A DNA stretch of 8,297 bases from JBCBTJ01 sp964597685 (GCA_964597685.1 CAZQZC010000119.1:1-8297); one strand, 5' to 3'; shown: positions 1 through 6,386, numbered from the stretch's first letter. Program-made: numbers and translations. The notes: a model not told the origin generated them from the letters alone.

Positions 1-607
1 CAAGAAGGGCGTCCACATACGCGCCAAACTCAGCCATGCTGCGCTCAATCTGGTCGCGCGCGTTTGTGTCGATGAAGCCCAAGGCGGCCGCCGTATCTTG
101 AATCCATTGAAGGAAAACAGGCACGTCGCTGTCCGGTATGCCGAGAATCTCCGCGATGATGCGCGCGGGCAGCTGGCTGGCGATCTCCCCCACGAAATCG
201 ATCGGCCCGCGTCCGAGGCGCGCCTCGACCATGTCTGTCGCGATCTCGCGGACGCGCGGCCGCATCGCGTCCATCAGCTTGAAGGCGAAGGTGCGCGACA
301 CCGGCATTCGCCGGCGCGTATGCACGCTCCCGTTGGCGAACAGCATGGCGAGGTTCGTAAGGTCAAAGATCGGACCTGACGTGATCCCCTGGATCACTTT
401 CGATTCTGTCTCGATTTGGCGCGTCGCATCGCTGGTGACGATGTCGACATGCCGGTGGCGCAGGGCGAGGGTGAAGCCGATCGGCGTGCGCGCTAGCGGC
501 GCTTGGGCCCGGAGGTCGGCGATAAGGTCGTAAGCGGATCCTTCGAATTCTTCGATGTTTGGGATCATCGGGAGGTCGTCCAGGGATTTCAGCGTTTCGA
601 TATCCAT
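1..607 (-). CDS. Cytochrome P450, N-terminal part (runs off the left edge)
   Basis: The visible 202 residues form the N-terminal half of a soluble bacterial P450, a haem-thiolate monooxygenase that inserts oxygen into small organic substrates using electrons from a ferredoxin/reductase pair. The clearest signature is the C-helix region at residues 89-112: LFANGSVHTRRR followed by PVSRTFAFKLM. H96 and R100 match the H-x-x-x-R pair that contacts the haem propionates. Residues 146-158 (LPARIIAEILGIP) match the usual F-helix stretch. There is no N-terminal membrane anchor, so it should be cytoplasmic. The I-helix Thr motif and the cysteine haem ligand lie beyond the window and cannot be checked. 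The start at 607 is supported by an AAGAGAGG ribosome site (613-620) five bases upstream. It lies 99 bases downstream of the HAD gene on the same strand, so co-transcription is possible, although the gap is large enough for its own promoter. Substrate unknown. Confidence 0.9.
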   Translation of the reverse strand, partial: MDIETLKSLDDLPMIPNIEEFEGSAYDLIADLRAQAPLARTPIGFTLALRHRHVDIVTSDATRQIETESKVIQGITSGPIFDLTNLAMLFANGSVHTRRRMPVSRTFAFKLMDAMRPRVREIATDMVEARLGRGPIDFVGEIASQLPARIIAEILGIPDSDVPVFLQWIQDTAAALGFIDTNARDQIERSMAEFGAYVDALL

Positions 608-654
608 CCGCGCCTCTCTTGCGACGTCCACTGATGAGTTGCGCCCCAAGATAA

Positions 655-671
655 TGACAGTCCGTATGTCA
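655..671. promoter_or_regulatory. 17-base dyad in the P450 leader, possible operator
   Basis: TGACA-N7-TGTCA is a perfect 5+5 inverted repeat in the 99-base gap between the HAD stop and the P450 start, about 48 bases upstream of the P450 ATG. Its position would suit a repressor or activator site, and AT-rich bases (ATTATC on the minus strand) adjoin it. Five-base arms can arise by chance, and no convincing -35/-10 pair is visible. Confidence 0.2.
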
Positions 672-706
672 GTCCATCTCCGCCCGGCTTCTGATCGTGA
701 TCGACG

Positions 707-1286
707 CTAGCGGGCGCCATCCTCGAACGCGGCGAGCGACCATTCCGCGAATTGCGCCAGATCGCCGCCTGAAAACAGAAACGCACCCACGCCCGCCGCG
801 TGGGCGGCTTGGATATCTGTCTGCTTGTCGCCGATCAGGAAGCTCGCCTCGCGTTTGACGGGAAAGTCCGCCATGGCTTGAAGCAGCATTCCAGGCTTAG
901 GTTTACGATCGAAACTGTCCTTCCGATATCGCTTGATTTCCCCCTCAGCATGGTAGGGGCAGTGGTATATTCGATCGATACGCGCCCCCTGTTCATCCAG
1001 ATGGTCAAGCATCCAAGCATGAAGCGTTTTCATGTCGTCTTCGGAGTAGAATCCGCGCGCGATGCCGGATTGATTGGTCACCACGAAGACGAACCAGCCG
1101 CGGGCTTTGAAGGCTCGGATGCAGGCCGCTGCGCCGCTGATCCCCTGATCACGAAAGATCTGGCCGCAGCCGGCACGNNNNNNNNNNCCTGACCCACTCG
1201 AAATCCGAGATCCTGCTGACATAGCCCTTGTCGACGATGATCACACCGTCGCGATCTAACAACAGAGCTGGCCGGGAAACTGACAT
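707..1286 (-). CDS. GmhB-like HAD-IIIA phosphatase, interrupted by an assembly gap
   Basis: This resembles D-glycero-D-manno-heptose-1,7-bisphosphate 7-phosphatase (GmhB), which removes the C7 phosphate in ADP-/GDP-heptose synthesis, and related histidinol-phosphatase-type HAD hydrolases. The first 33 residues before the gap carry HAD motif I, LLLDRDGV, with D11 as nucleophile and D13 as acid/base. The 156 residues after it carry motif II (VVTNQSGIARG), the RKPKPGM lysine motif and motif IV (IGDKQTD). Cys and His are present in CPYH, but the second CxC zinc pair of E. coli GmhB reads S-F-D here, so the zinc site looks incomplete. With ten Ns the two halves are out of frame; any true gap length divisible by three restores the frame. 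About 14 residues after the gap (RAGCGQIFRDQGIS) seem extra for the family. I chose the ATG at 1286 because it precedes motif I by the normal distance; AAGGGG lies unusually close to it. Its substrate may be a heptose or another sugar phosphate. Confidence 0.85.
1178..1187. other. Assembly gap (ten Ns) inside the HAD gene
   Basis: Ten Ns interrupt the gene between the codons for residue 33 (ending FEWVR) and the second half of the HAD domain. The length is almost certainly a placeholder, because ten bases put the two clearly homologous halves into different frames. The break is therefore more likely technical than a real mutation. Confidence 0.97.
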
Positions 1287-1319
1287 ACCCCTTGATAGGA
1301 CGCCCAGCGCAGCACGCCA

Positions 1320-1347
1320 GCATTAGATTATTTTGCCTCGAAACCAA
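1320..1347 (-). promoter_or_regulatory. Possible weak promoter for the HAD gene
   Basis: Read on the minus strand, TTGGTT (1342-1347) and TAATGC (1320-1325) are 16 bases apart and would place the -10 element about 33 bases before the HAD start. An AT-rich stretch (CAAAATAATC) fills the end of the spacer. Both hexamers are imperfect sigma-70 matches, so this is tentative. Confidence 0.25.
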
Positions 1348-1450
1348 GGCTCGGAGTTCAACTTGTCCTGACAAAAGCCTCACGCGCAGTTTGATTGAGC
1401 TTGATTCTCAAGTTCGGCACATCTCCCGTGCGCTGGGTTGGACGCGATAG

Positions 1451-1457
1451 AAAGAGG
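1451..1457 (+). promoter_or_regulatory. Ribosome binding site of the flavoprotein
   Basis: AAAGAGG sits six bases before the ATG at 1464 and decides the start against the upstream in-frame ATG at 1395, which would add 23 residues encoded by promoter-like sequence. Confidence 0.75.
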
Positions 1458-1463
1458 TCTGCG

Positions 1464-3407
1464 ATGGCTTATGATCAATTCAACCCCGAAACGAAGGCGC
1501 TTTTGGCGGGCATGTCCCAGGAGCGCGAGGCGTTCTACAACCCGGATCCTGACACCGGCTTTTCCGACCTCGAAGAGCTCCGCAACGCCATGCGCGCTGT
1601 GCGGCCCGACGGCGACGATTTCATAGACCATCTGCTCGAAGGTAAGTATTTTCAAGGCAAGGGCGTGTGGGTGAACGAGGCCGAAAGCGTCCGTGAAGCC
1701 TATGAAGCGGTCATCGCCGCCCACCCTTATCTGAAGAGCGAGAACGCCTACGGCGAAGGTTTCCGCCGAGACGGAGTTCGCAAGCGCGGCGACAATCCCA
1801 TCCGGCTTATGTCGATCTCTGACTTATCGGATGCCGATCGGATGGTTGTCGAACGTCATGCATTGGAGCGCCAGGCTGGACGGGCGCGACCGATCGCCTT
1901 GTTCGCTGGCGGGCCGGCCGCGAAGATCGGCGCGATTCTAACGGCGATGCACGGCCACAACGTTGACACGCGGTTCGTCATAGACGGCGCGGAGCAATCG
2001 AATGAAAGCGGTTCTGCAAGCTACGAGCATATCAACCACGCCAATGCCCTAAACGACGAACCTGACAACACCGGCCTTGGCATTTTGGGTACGGCGTTGA
2101 AACGCGCGCTCGTGGGCGAGCGCAATCCCAACGTGGCCTTGAAGACCGGATACGCCCGCGTGGATCTTTGGCCGCGTGGCTTCAAGCTGAACGACATTCC
2201 GATCTACGCCTATAACGAGGTTCATGGCTGGGTGAACCGGGTCCGACGCGCCATGGGCTGGCAAACGGACCACGACAAGAGCCGGATCGCCAGCAAACTG
2301 TCGACCGACGTTCTGAGCCATATCGAGCGGGAGAGCGGGGTAACGCTCCGTCTAGACGACGATGGGACCCGCGCCGTCCATATCTACTTCACCGAGGAGC
2401 ACCATCGCCACTCGTTGCGGGACAACAAAATCCTGGACGACACGGTCGGCTTGAAACCCCGGAAAATGTCTGAAGCAGAAATCGCGGACGCATTCGGACC
2501 AAAGACGGCCGCCAACATCGCATCGGCGGATATTTTCCCGGAGAACAGCTGCCTGCGCCATGGCTTCGACCAATTGTGCCGGCAGATCCTCGTGGAAGCT
2601 GGCGGGCGCTATGAAGAGCGGGTCGCCGTCCGAGACGTGGTGATCGACCCGACGGACGAGGGCAATGTTCGCGCAGTCGCGGTGCGTCTGGAACATTTGG
2701 AAACCGGCCGCACGGAGCTGCGCCCGGTCGATCATCTGTGTCTGACGCTGGGGCCGACCGCCACCTACACCTATGCGTCGCGCCCGCGTGGCCTGGACCG
2801 CTTGCGCGATTCCCTTGGCGCCAATGCGCCGCTGCCGCGCCAGACGATCGCAACGGGCGCGACGATGCACGTACTTTTCCGCATTACGGACCGCGAGGCG
2901 TTCAAGACCCTTCCGCATACGGACCTGAAGCAGACACACTTTGTCGAGATCGCCGAGCACGAGGATTGGTTGCTCGTGAAACTGACCGCCGGCGGCAATA
3001 TCGGGTTGCCCGTCTATAGCCGCTCCTATGCGATCAGTGCGCTCGCTAGCATGTTCCGCGTCCTGACGCCTGAGACAGGGCTGTCGTTCCACTCAGTCGT
3101 CAACGCTTGGCCCTGCGCACGGGGTGTAAACGGCCCGAACAATGGTCAGGTGGTGCGCATTGCGGAAAATGCCGCGATCCGGTTTGCCGAAGGTGGAACG
3201 GGCATGTCGAAAATGGGCACGAACGCCCAAACCTTGATCGACATGGCCGGGGTCAATGCCGACGTTCCAGCGCCGCTGCGTCTGACCTACGCGCTGTACA
3301 AGCATACGATCGTTGATCGCCGGGCGCGCATCGCTGGACGCCTTCAGCGGGGCCGTCGCCGGTCTGTCGAGTCCTACGCGGCGCCGGCGCTTCTACCCGC
3401 GGAATAG
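1464..3407 (+). CDS. FAD-dependent oxidoreductase, DAO-like, with N-terminal extension
   Basis: A 647-residue protein whose layout resembles the D-amino-acid oxidase/dehydrogenase (DAO) flavoproteins, which oxidise C-N bonds with FAD. A likely dinucleotide-binding strand-loop-helix lies at 143-174 (PIALFAGGPAAKIG to FVID). It is degenerate: the usual GxGxxG reads A-G-G-P-A-A, and the acid ending strand 2 is Asp174 rather than Glu. Residues 333-395 resemble the DAO segment ending in a second FAD-contacting strand, and VDHLCLTLGPTAT (422-434) resembles the strand usually written ATGAWS. FAEGGTGMSKMGTNAQTLIDM (574-594) matches the C-terminal GHGGTGMTLGPA loop that closes on the flavin. The first 142 residues have no domain I recognise. 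No signal peptide or membrane segment is evident, so it is probably cytoplasmic. The start at 1464 has AAAGAGG (1451-1457) six bases upstream; the in-frame ATG at 1395 lacks such a site. It is divergent from the HAD/P450 pair. Substrate unknown. Confidence 0.85.
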   Translation: MAYDQFNPETKALLAGMSQEREAFYNPDPDTGFSDLEELRNAMRAVRPDGDDFIDHLLEGKYFQGKGVWVNEAESVREAYEAVIAAHPYLKSENAYGEGFRRDGVRKRGDNPIRLMSISDLSDADRMVVERHALERQAGRARPIALFAGGPAAKIGAILTAMHGHNVDTRFVIDGAEQSNESGSASYEHINHANALNDEPDNTGLGILGTALKRALVGERNPNVALKTGYARVDLWPRGFKLNDIPIYAYNEVHGWVNRVRRAMGWQTDHDKSRIASKLSTDVLSHIERESGVTLRLDDDGTRAVHIYFTEEHHRHSLRDNKILDDTVGLKPRKMSEAEIADAFGPKTAANIASADIFPENSCLRHGFDQLCRQILVEAGGRYEERVAVRDVVIDPTDEGNVRAVAVRLEHLETGRTELRPVDHLCLTLGPTATYTYASRPRGLDRLRDSLGANAPLPRQTIATGATMHVLFRITDREAFKTLPHTDLKQTHFVEIAEHEDWLLVKLTAGGNIGLPVYSRSYAISALASMFRVLTPETGLSFHSVVNAWPCARGVNGPNNGQVVRIAENAAIRFAEGGTGMSKMGTNAQTLIDMAGVNADVPAPLRLTYALYKHTIVDRRARIAGRLQRGRRRSVESYAAPALLPAE

Positions 3408-3431
3408 TCTGACGTCGTCGCCGCGTCCGAC

Positions 3432-3452
3432 GCGCCCCGCTCAAGTGGGCGC
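3432..3452. terminator. Short stem-loop at the convergent gene ends, possible terminator
   Basis: GCGCCC (3432-3437) and GGGCGC (3447-3452) form a six-base-pair GC stem with a nine-base loop. It overlaps the stop codon of the MFS gene and lies 25 bases after the flavoprotein stop. Only 33 bases separate the convergent stops, so a two-way stop signal would be useful here. There is no T run on either strand and the stem is short, so confidence is low. Confidence 0.25.
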
Positions 3453-4706
3453 TTCGGATGCGGCGGCGAGCTTTGTGCGATTGGCGCGTAGGCCCAGCAT
3501 CAGTGGGATCATGGCGGCTAACGTCAAACCGGCCGCCAAGAGAAATGCCGCCCCTGGGAAGTAAACCGGCGCGTCGTCCGCAGAAAAAGTGTGGAGCGTC
3601 TGGGTCATCATGACCGGCGCAATGATCATGGCGAGGGATTGGATGCTGGCCGAAGCGCCTTGCAGCTCGCCCTGCGCGTCATCCGGCGTTAGATTCGACA
3701 TGATCGTGTTCATGGCCGGTCCGATCAGTCCCGCAAACGCCGATATCGGAATGAAAGCGTACGCCATCCACGGCGCAAACGCTAAGGCGTAGCCCGTCAT
3801 GGCGGTGATGCTGGCGATAAAACTACCGACGACCAAACGGTAAGCGCCGAACCGCTTGATCAACGGACCAATTAAGCCGGCTTGAACAATGGCGGCGCCG
3901 ATCCCGACAGCGGCGAGCGACACGCCGATCTCAAACGCGCTCCATCCGTAGCGAATGTCGCCGTGGAAGTTCCAGGTCGAGGGGTAGACGGTGTGGGCGA
4001 GGCCGTAGATCCCGATCGCGGCGAGAAACCACACGACTTTCGGCAGTTTGGAAAAATGCCGAAAGGCGCCTAGCGGATTGGCGCGGGCAAGCTCAAAGGG
4101 CCGCCGCTTTTCCGGGGCCAGAGATTCGGGCAAAACGAACAGGCCGTAGAGGAAATTGGCTGCGGCGAGGCCTGCGGCGGCGAAAAACGGCGCGCGCACA
4201 TCGATCGCACCCAAGACGCCGCCGACCGCCGGGCCGAGGATGAACCCGATCCCGAACGCCGCGCCGATCATGCCGTAAGCTCGCCCACGGTCGGCCGGGG
4301 CCGTCACATCGGCGATGTAGGCGTTCGCGGTCGAGATGGTCGCAGACGAAACGCCCGATAGGGCTCGCCCGATGAACAGAACCGCCAGCGTGCTCGCCAA
4401 TCCCATGATCAGGAAGTCGATTGCGAGCGTCCCGATCGAGGCGAGCAGAACGGGCCGGCGACCGAACCGGTCAGACAGATTGCCGAGGGTCGGACCGGCC
4501 AGGAAGTTCATCAGGGCGTAGGTCGCCGTCAGCGCGCCGCCCCAGACAATGGCCTCTTCGGCGGTAAGGTTGGTGACATCCTTCATCAACGCCGGCAGGA
4601 CAGGCACGACCAAGCCGATGCCCATCATGTCCAGCGTCACCGTAACGATGACGAACAGGAAAGCGTTTTTCCGAATTGGGGCGGGCGCTGATGTGGCGTC
4701 GGTCAT
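3441..4706 (-). CDS. TetA-like MFS drug/proton antiporter
   Basis: This 421-residue protein has the length and about twelve hydrophobic segments of DHA1-type major facilitator exporters in the inner membrane, which expel small molecules in exchange for protons. Motif A between TM2 and TM3 is GNLSDRFGRR (75-84). R114 begins a motif-B-like RALSGVSSA. Motif C, the antiporter signature, is GAAFGIGFILGPAVGG (148-163) in TM5. DRGRAYG (139-145), VLPESL (191-196) and GELQGASASIQSLAMIIAP (346-364) are places where tetracycline exporters of the TetA/TCR group are conserved. Family resemblance does not prove tetracycline as substrate: chromosomal relatives often have other or unknown substrates, and no tetR-like gene lies beside it. 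An AGAAGG site (4716-4721) precedes the start by nine bases. It follows the EamA gene after 33 bases on the same strand and is probably its operon partner. It converges on the flavoprotein gene. Confidence 0.93.
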   Translation of the reverse strand: MTDATSAPAPIRKNAFLFVIVTVTLDMMGIGLVVPVLPALMKDVTNLTAEEAIVWGGALTATYALMNFLAGPTLGNLSDRFGRRPVLLASIGTLAIDFLIMGLASTLAVLFIGRALSGVSSATISTANAYIADVTAPADRGRAYGMIGAAFGIGFILGPAVGGVLGAIDVRAPFFAAAGLAAANFLYGLFVLPESLAPEKRRPFELARANPLGAFRHFSKLPKVVWFLAAIGIYGLAHTVYPSTWNFHGDIRYGWSAFEIGVSLAAVGIGAAIVQAGLIGPLIKRFGAYRLVVGSFIASITAMTGYALAFAPWMAYAFIPISAFAGLIGPAMNTIMSNLTPDDAQGELQGASASIQSLAMIIAPVMMTQTLHTFSADDAPVYFPGAAFLLAAGLTLAAMIPLMLGLRANRTKLAAASEAPT

Positions 4707-4739
4707 AGCGCACCGCCTTCTGCGTGATCCGGATCGGCG

Positions 4740-5594
4740 TCAACTCGCTTTCGCAATCCGCGGCGTCAATGTCGCAAGGCCAACACCGCCGAGAATGATC
4801 ACGCTCGCAAGCGCGAAGCGCAGCGTCACCGGCTCAGCTACGAACAAGACGCCGCCCAATGCCGCGATGGCGGGCACGCTGAGCTGGGCGATCCCAGCCC
4901 GCGTGGCGGTGAGGCCTTTCAGCGCCGTGTACCAAACGACATAGCCGAGACCAGAGGTTACAGCGCCGGAAAGACACGCCAGCAACACGCCATGCAAGCT
5001 CGGCGGCGCTTCCGGCGCCAGCCATAGAAGGACGGGAGCCAAGGGCGCCAAAAGCACGCTCGCGCGAAGAAAATTGCCCGCCGTCGATGCGGTCGGATCG
5101 CCGCCGCCGCGCCCGCGCAGCGAGTAAGCTCCCCATCCTACGCCTGACAGCGCCATGGCAAGCGCGCCGATGGGGTCCGGCGCTTCCAATCCGGGCGATA
5201 CGAGCCACCCCAGCGCTGCAAGAGCCACCACCACGCCGGCCCATTGCAGGCCCGTCAAACGCTCGCCGCGCCACAGGCCCCAGCCGATCATTGTGATCTG
5301 AACGACTGCAAACAGGATGAGAGCGCCCGTTCCGGCCGACAAAGCGAGATAGGCGAATGAGAACAGGCCGCCGTACGCGACCAGCGCGCCTCCAGAGCCC
5401 CACGACCCGGCGGCCCAAGATCCCCGTCCAACAATCGCGCCGAGAACGATCGCACCCGAAAGCAGGCGGATGAGTGTATAGCTCCACGCGCCGATCGCCC
5501 CGTCGAAAAGGGCGAGCCTCGCGATCACCGAATTGCCCGCAAAGGCGACCATGGCGAGGGCGGTGAGCAGGGCGATGCGAAGCGACGCGGACAT
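4740..5594 (-). CDS. EamA/DMT-superfamily transporter
   Basis: A 284-residue, very hydrophobic protein with the size and two-repeat layout of the ten-helix drug/metabolite transporters (EamA, RhaT-like), which move amino acids, metabolites or drugs across the inner membrane. The first repeat starts in helix 1 (LTALAMVAFAGNSVIARLAL, about 10-29) with the family's typical small-residue N-S-V-I-A-R, followed by the WSYTLIRLLSGA helix. The second repeat starts near 140 (DPIGALAMALSGVGWGAYSL) and ends with a helix near 258-276. The linker at 163-173 (GRGGGDPTAST) contains the usual break. Substrate cannot be told from sequence. The start at 5594 has no clear Shine-Dalgarno site; a tiny open frame (MTSQASPYGEQTRT) ends five bases upstream, so coupling is conceivable. 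It lies upstream of the MFS gene with 33 bases between, suggesting a two-transporter operon. Confidence 0.92.
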   Translation of the reverse strand: MSASLRIALLTALAMVAFAGNSVIARLALFDGAIGAWSYTLIRLLSGAIVLGAIVGRGSWAAGSWGSGGALVAYGGLFSFAYLALSAGTGALILFAVVQITMIGWGLWRGERLTGLQWAGVVVALAALGWLVSPGLEAPDPIGALAMALSGVGWGAYSLRGRGGGDPTASTAGNFLRASVLLAPLAPVLLWLAPEAPPSLHGVLLACLSGAVTSGLGYVVWYTALKGLTATRAGIAQLSVPAIAALGGVLFVAEPVTLRFALASVIILGGVGLATLTPRIAKAS

Positions 5595-5599
5595 CGCCG

Positions 5600-5644
5600 T
5601 TATGTGCGCGTTTGTTCGCCGTAAGGCGAGGCTTGCGAAGTCAT
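5600..5644 (-). other. Tiny open frame just upstream of the EamA gene
   Basis: A 14-codon frame, MTSQASPYGEQTRT, stops with TAA five bases before the EamA ATG. It contains a small hairpin, TCGCC-TTAC-GGCGA when read on the minus strand (5616-5629). No ribosome site precedes its ATG. It could be a leader peptide coupled to EamA, which itself lacks a visible ribosome site, but a frame this short is easily a chance event. Confidence 0.15.
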
Positions 5645-5702
5645 GATCGTGTGAACGCGCGCGCCGCCCTATCGCGCTGCCCGCCCGCTCGCCCGGGAAC
5701 GT

Positions 5703-6320
5703 CTATTGCGCCGCCCAAGCTGGAGACGGCGTACCGCCACCCTTGCGCAAAACCGGATAGGCCTCCGAGTAGATAAAATCCGTATCGGTCGCCGGAATAT
5801 GGCAGCCTTGGCAAGCTTCTTCATAGGACGTGGCCGTTTGCGTCATGCGGTCCGGCGCATTGTAAAGCGCCCACCCCCAGCCGTCGGCCCAGAGCGGGTG
5901 ATCGGCGCGGGAATCGGTTGAATCCTTAACCATCACGAACCAGACGACGGGGTCGGTCGGCCAATGGGCTGCGCCTGTCGTAAGGAGCGACGGCTTGGCG
6001 CCGCGAACTTCTTTGACGAGCACGGCGCCGTCTTCAAACACGCCATTCTGAACGTGGGAGTCGATGCCGCCGGGCGAGACGTATACGGCGTGCCATTCGT
6101 CCACCGGCGCGCCGTCGCCGCCGCTCGCCGTCGCCCATGTGCCCAAGGTCGGCCAGCGATCGAAATCTTTAGGCAGGGCGATGTCGCCCGATGCGTTGAC
6201 GATTTCAGCGGCATAGTCGCGGGCGCCGGGGTCCGATCGCGTTGGAGCGGCCGTTTCGACTTGGCCGCATGCGGTCAGCATAAGCGCTGATGCGGCGATA
6301 AAGGACCTAAGCGTGCTCAT
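5703..6320 (-). CDS. Cytochrome P460-family c-type haem lipoprotein
   Basis: A 205-residue exported protein. The N-terminus is a lipoprotein signal peptide: R5, a hydrophobic stretch, then lipobox LTAC with C18 as the lipidated residue, so it should be anchored facing the periplasm. The mature part matches the cytochrome P460 family: DFDRWPTLGTWA (52-63), FEDGAVLVKEV (95-105), WFVMVKD (127-133), GWGWALYNA (147-155), and a single haem-attachment motif CQGCH (170-174) followed by DFIYSEAYPVL. Classical P460 oxidises hydroxylamine in ammonia oxidisers through a haem cross-linked to lysine. Most members elsewhere, including the related cytochrome c'-beta proteins, lack a proven role, with nitric oxide or peroxide handling suggested. 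K103 in VLVKEV is a candidate cross-link lysine, but I cannot confirm alignment. AGGGGAG (6331-6337) lies ten bases before the start. It sits between katG and the transporter pair, 108 bases upstream of the EamA gene. Confidence 0.9.
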   Translation of the reverse strand: MSTLRSFIAASALMLTACGQVETAAPTRSDPGARDYAAEIVNASGDIALPKDFDRWPTLGTWATASGGDGAPVDEWHAVYVSPGGIDSHVQNGVFEDGAVLVKEVRGAKPSLLTTGAAHWPTDPVVWFVMVKDSTDSRADHPLWADGWGWALYNAPDRMTQTATSYEEACQGCHIPATDTDFIYSEAYPVLRKGGGTPSPAWAAQ

Positions 6321-6342
6321 GAATGCAGTTCTCCCCTAATTC

Positions 6343-6358
6343 GATACCACTCGGTACC
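6343..6358. promoter_or_regulatory. Imperfect palindrome at the P460 promoter
   Basis: GATACC-ACTC-GGTACC pairs in five of six arm positions and abuts the putative -10 element of the P460 gene. Its place, just downstream of that element and near the likely transcription start, is where a repressor would act. No regulator is identified. Confidence 0.2.
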
Positions 6359-6386
6359 TTATTGGCTGCGCTCGTATTGCGGGCAA
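6358..6386 (-). promoter_or_regulatory. Candidate sigma-70-type promoter of the P460 gene
   Basis: On the minus strand TTGCCC (6381-6386), a 17-base spacer and AATAAG (6358-6363) lie about 40 bases upstream of the P460 start. The spacing is ideal and the hexamers moderate. A promoter is expected here because a strong hairpin separates this gene from katG upstream. Confidence 0.35.

Larger units (their letters stand above)
1287..1463. promoter_or_regulatory. Divergent promoter region with small dyads
   Basis: These 177 bases separate the divergent HAD and flavoprotein starts and must drive the flavoprotein at least. Two short inverted repeats are visible: TTGTC-CT-GACAA at 1363-1374, and overlapping dyads at 1395-1412 (TTGAG-N7-CTCAA and CTTGA-TTC-TCAAG). 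The hexamer TTGATT also occurs twice, at 1391 and 1401, exactly ten bases apart. This arrangement is typical of a shared control region in which one regulator acts on both genes, but no regulator gene is in the window. I see no strong plus-strand -35/-10 pair. Confidence 0.45.

Noticed and set aside
138..533. 131-codon plus-strand frame at the left edge
   Set aside because: The minus strand encodes a P450 with the HxxxR C-helix motif; the plus frame has no family features.
1178..1187. HAD gene as a true frameshifted pseudogene
   Set aside because: The break coincides with ten Ns of placeholder length and both halves keep all catalytic motifs, so a technical cause is more likely.
800..1192. 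Plus-strand frame across the HAD gene and N run
   Set aside because: It is antisense to HAD motifs II-IV and reads through unknown bases.
1395..1463. Longer N-terminus for the flavoprotein from the ATG at 1395
   Set aside because: It has no ribosome site and lies in sequence with dyads typical of a control region; the ATG at 1464 has AAAGAGG at ideal spacing.
2352..3092. 246-codon minus-strand frame inside the flavoprotein gene
   Set aside because: It is fully antisense to a well-supported coding region, shows no recognisable domain, and is rich in Arg/Ala/Gln as expected of a shadow frame in GC-rich DNA.
3441..4706. Calling the MFS gene a tetracycline resistance determinant (tetA)
   Set aside because: It shares TetA-family signatures, but there is no adjacent tetR, no mobile element, and chromosomal relatives have varied substrates.
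4834..5487. 217-codon second minus-strand frame within the EamA gene
   Set aside because: It is a +1/-1 shadow, Arg-rich and without membrane character, while the overlapping frame is a clear DMT transporter.
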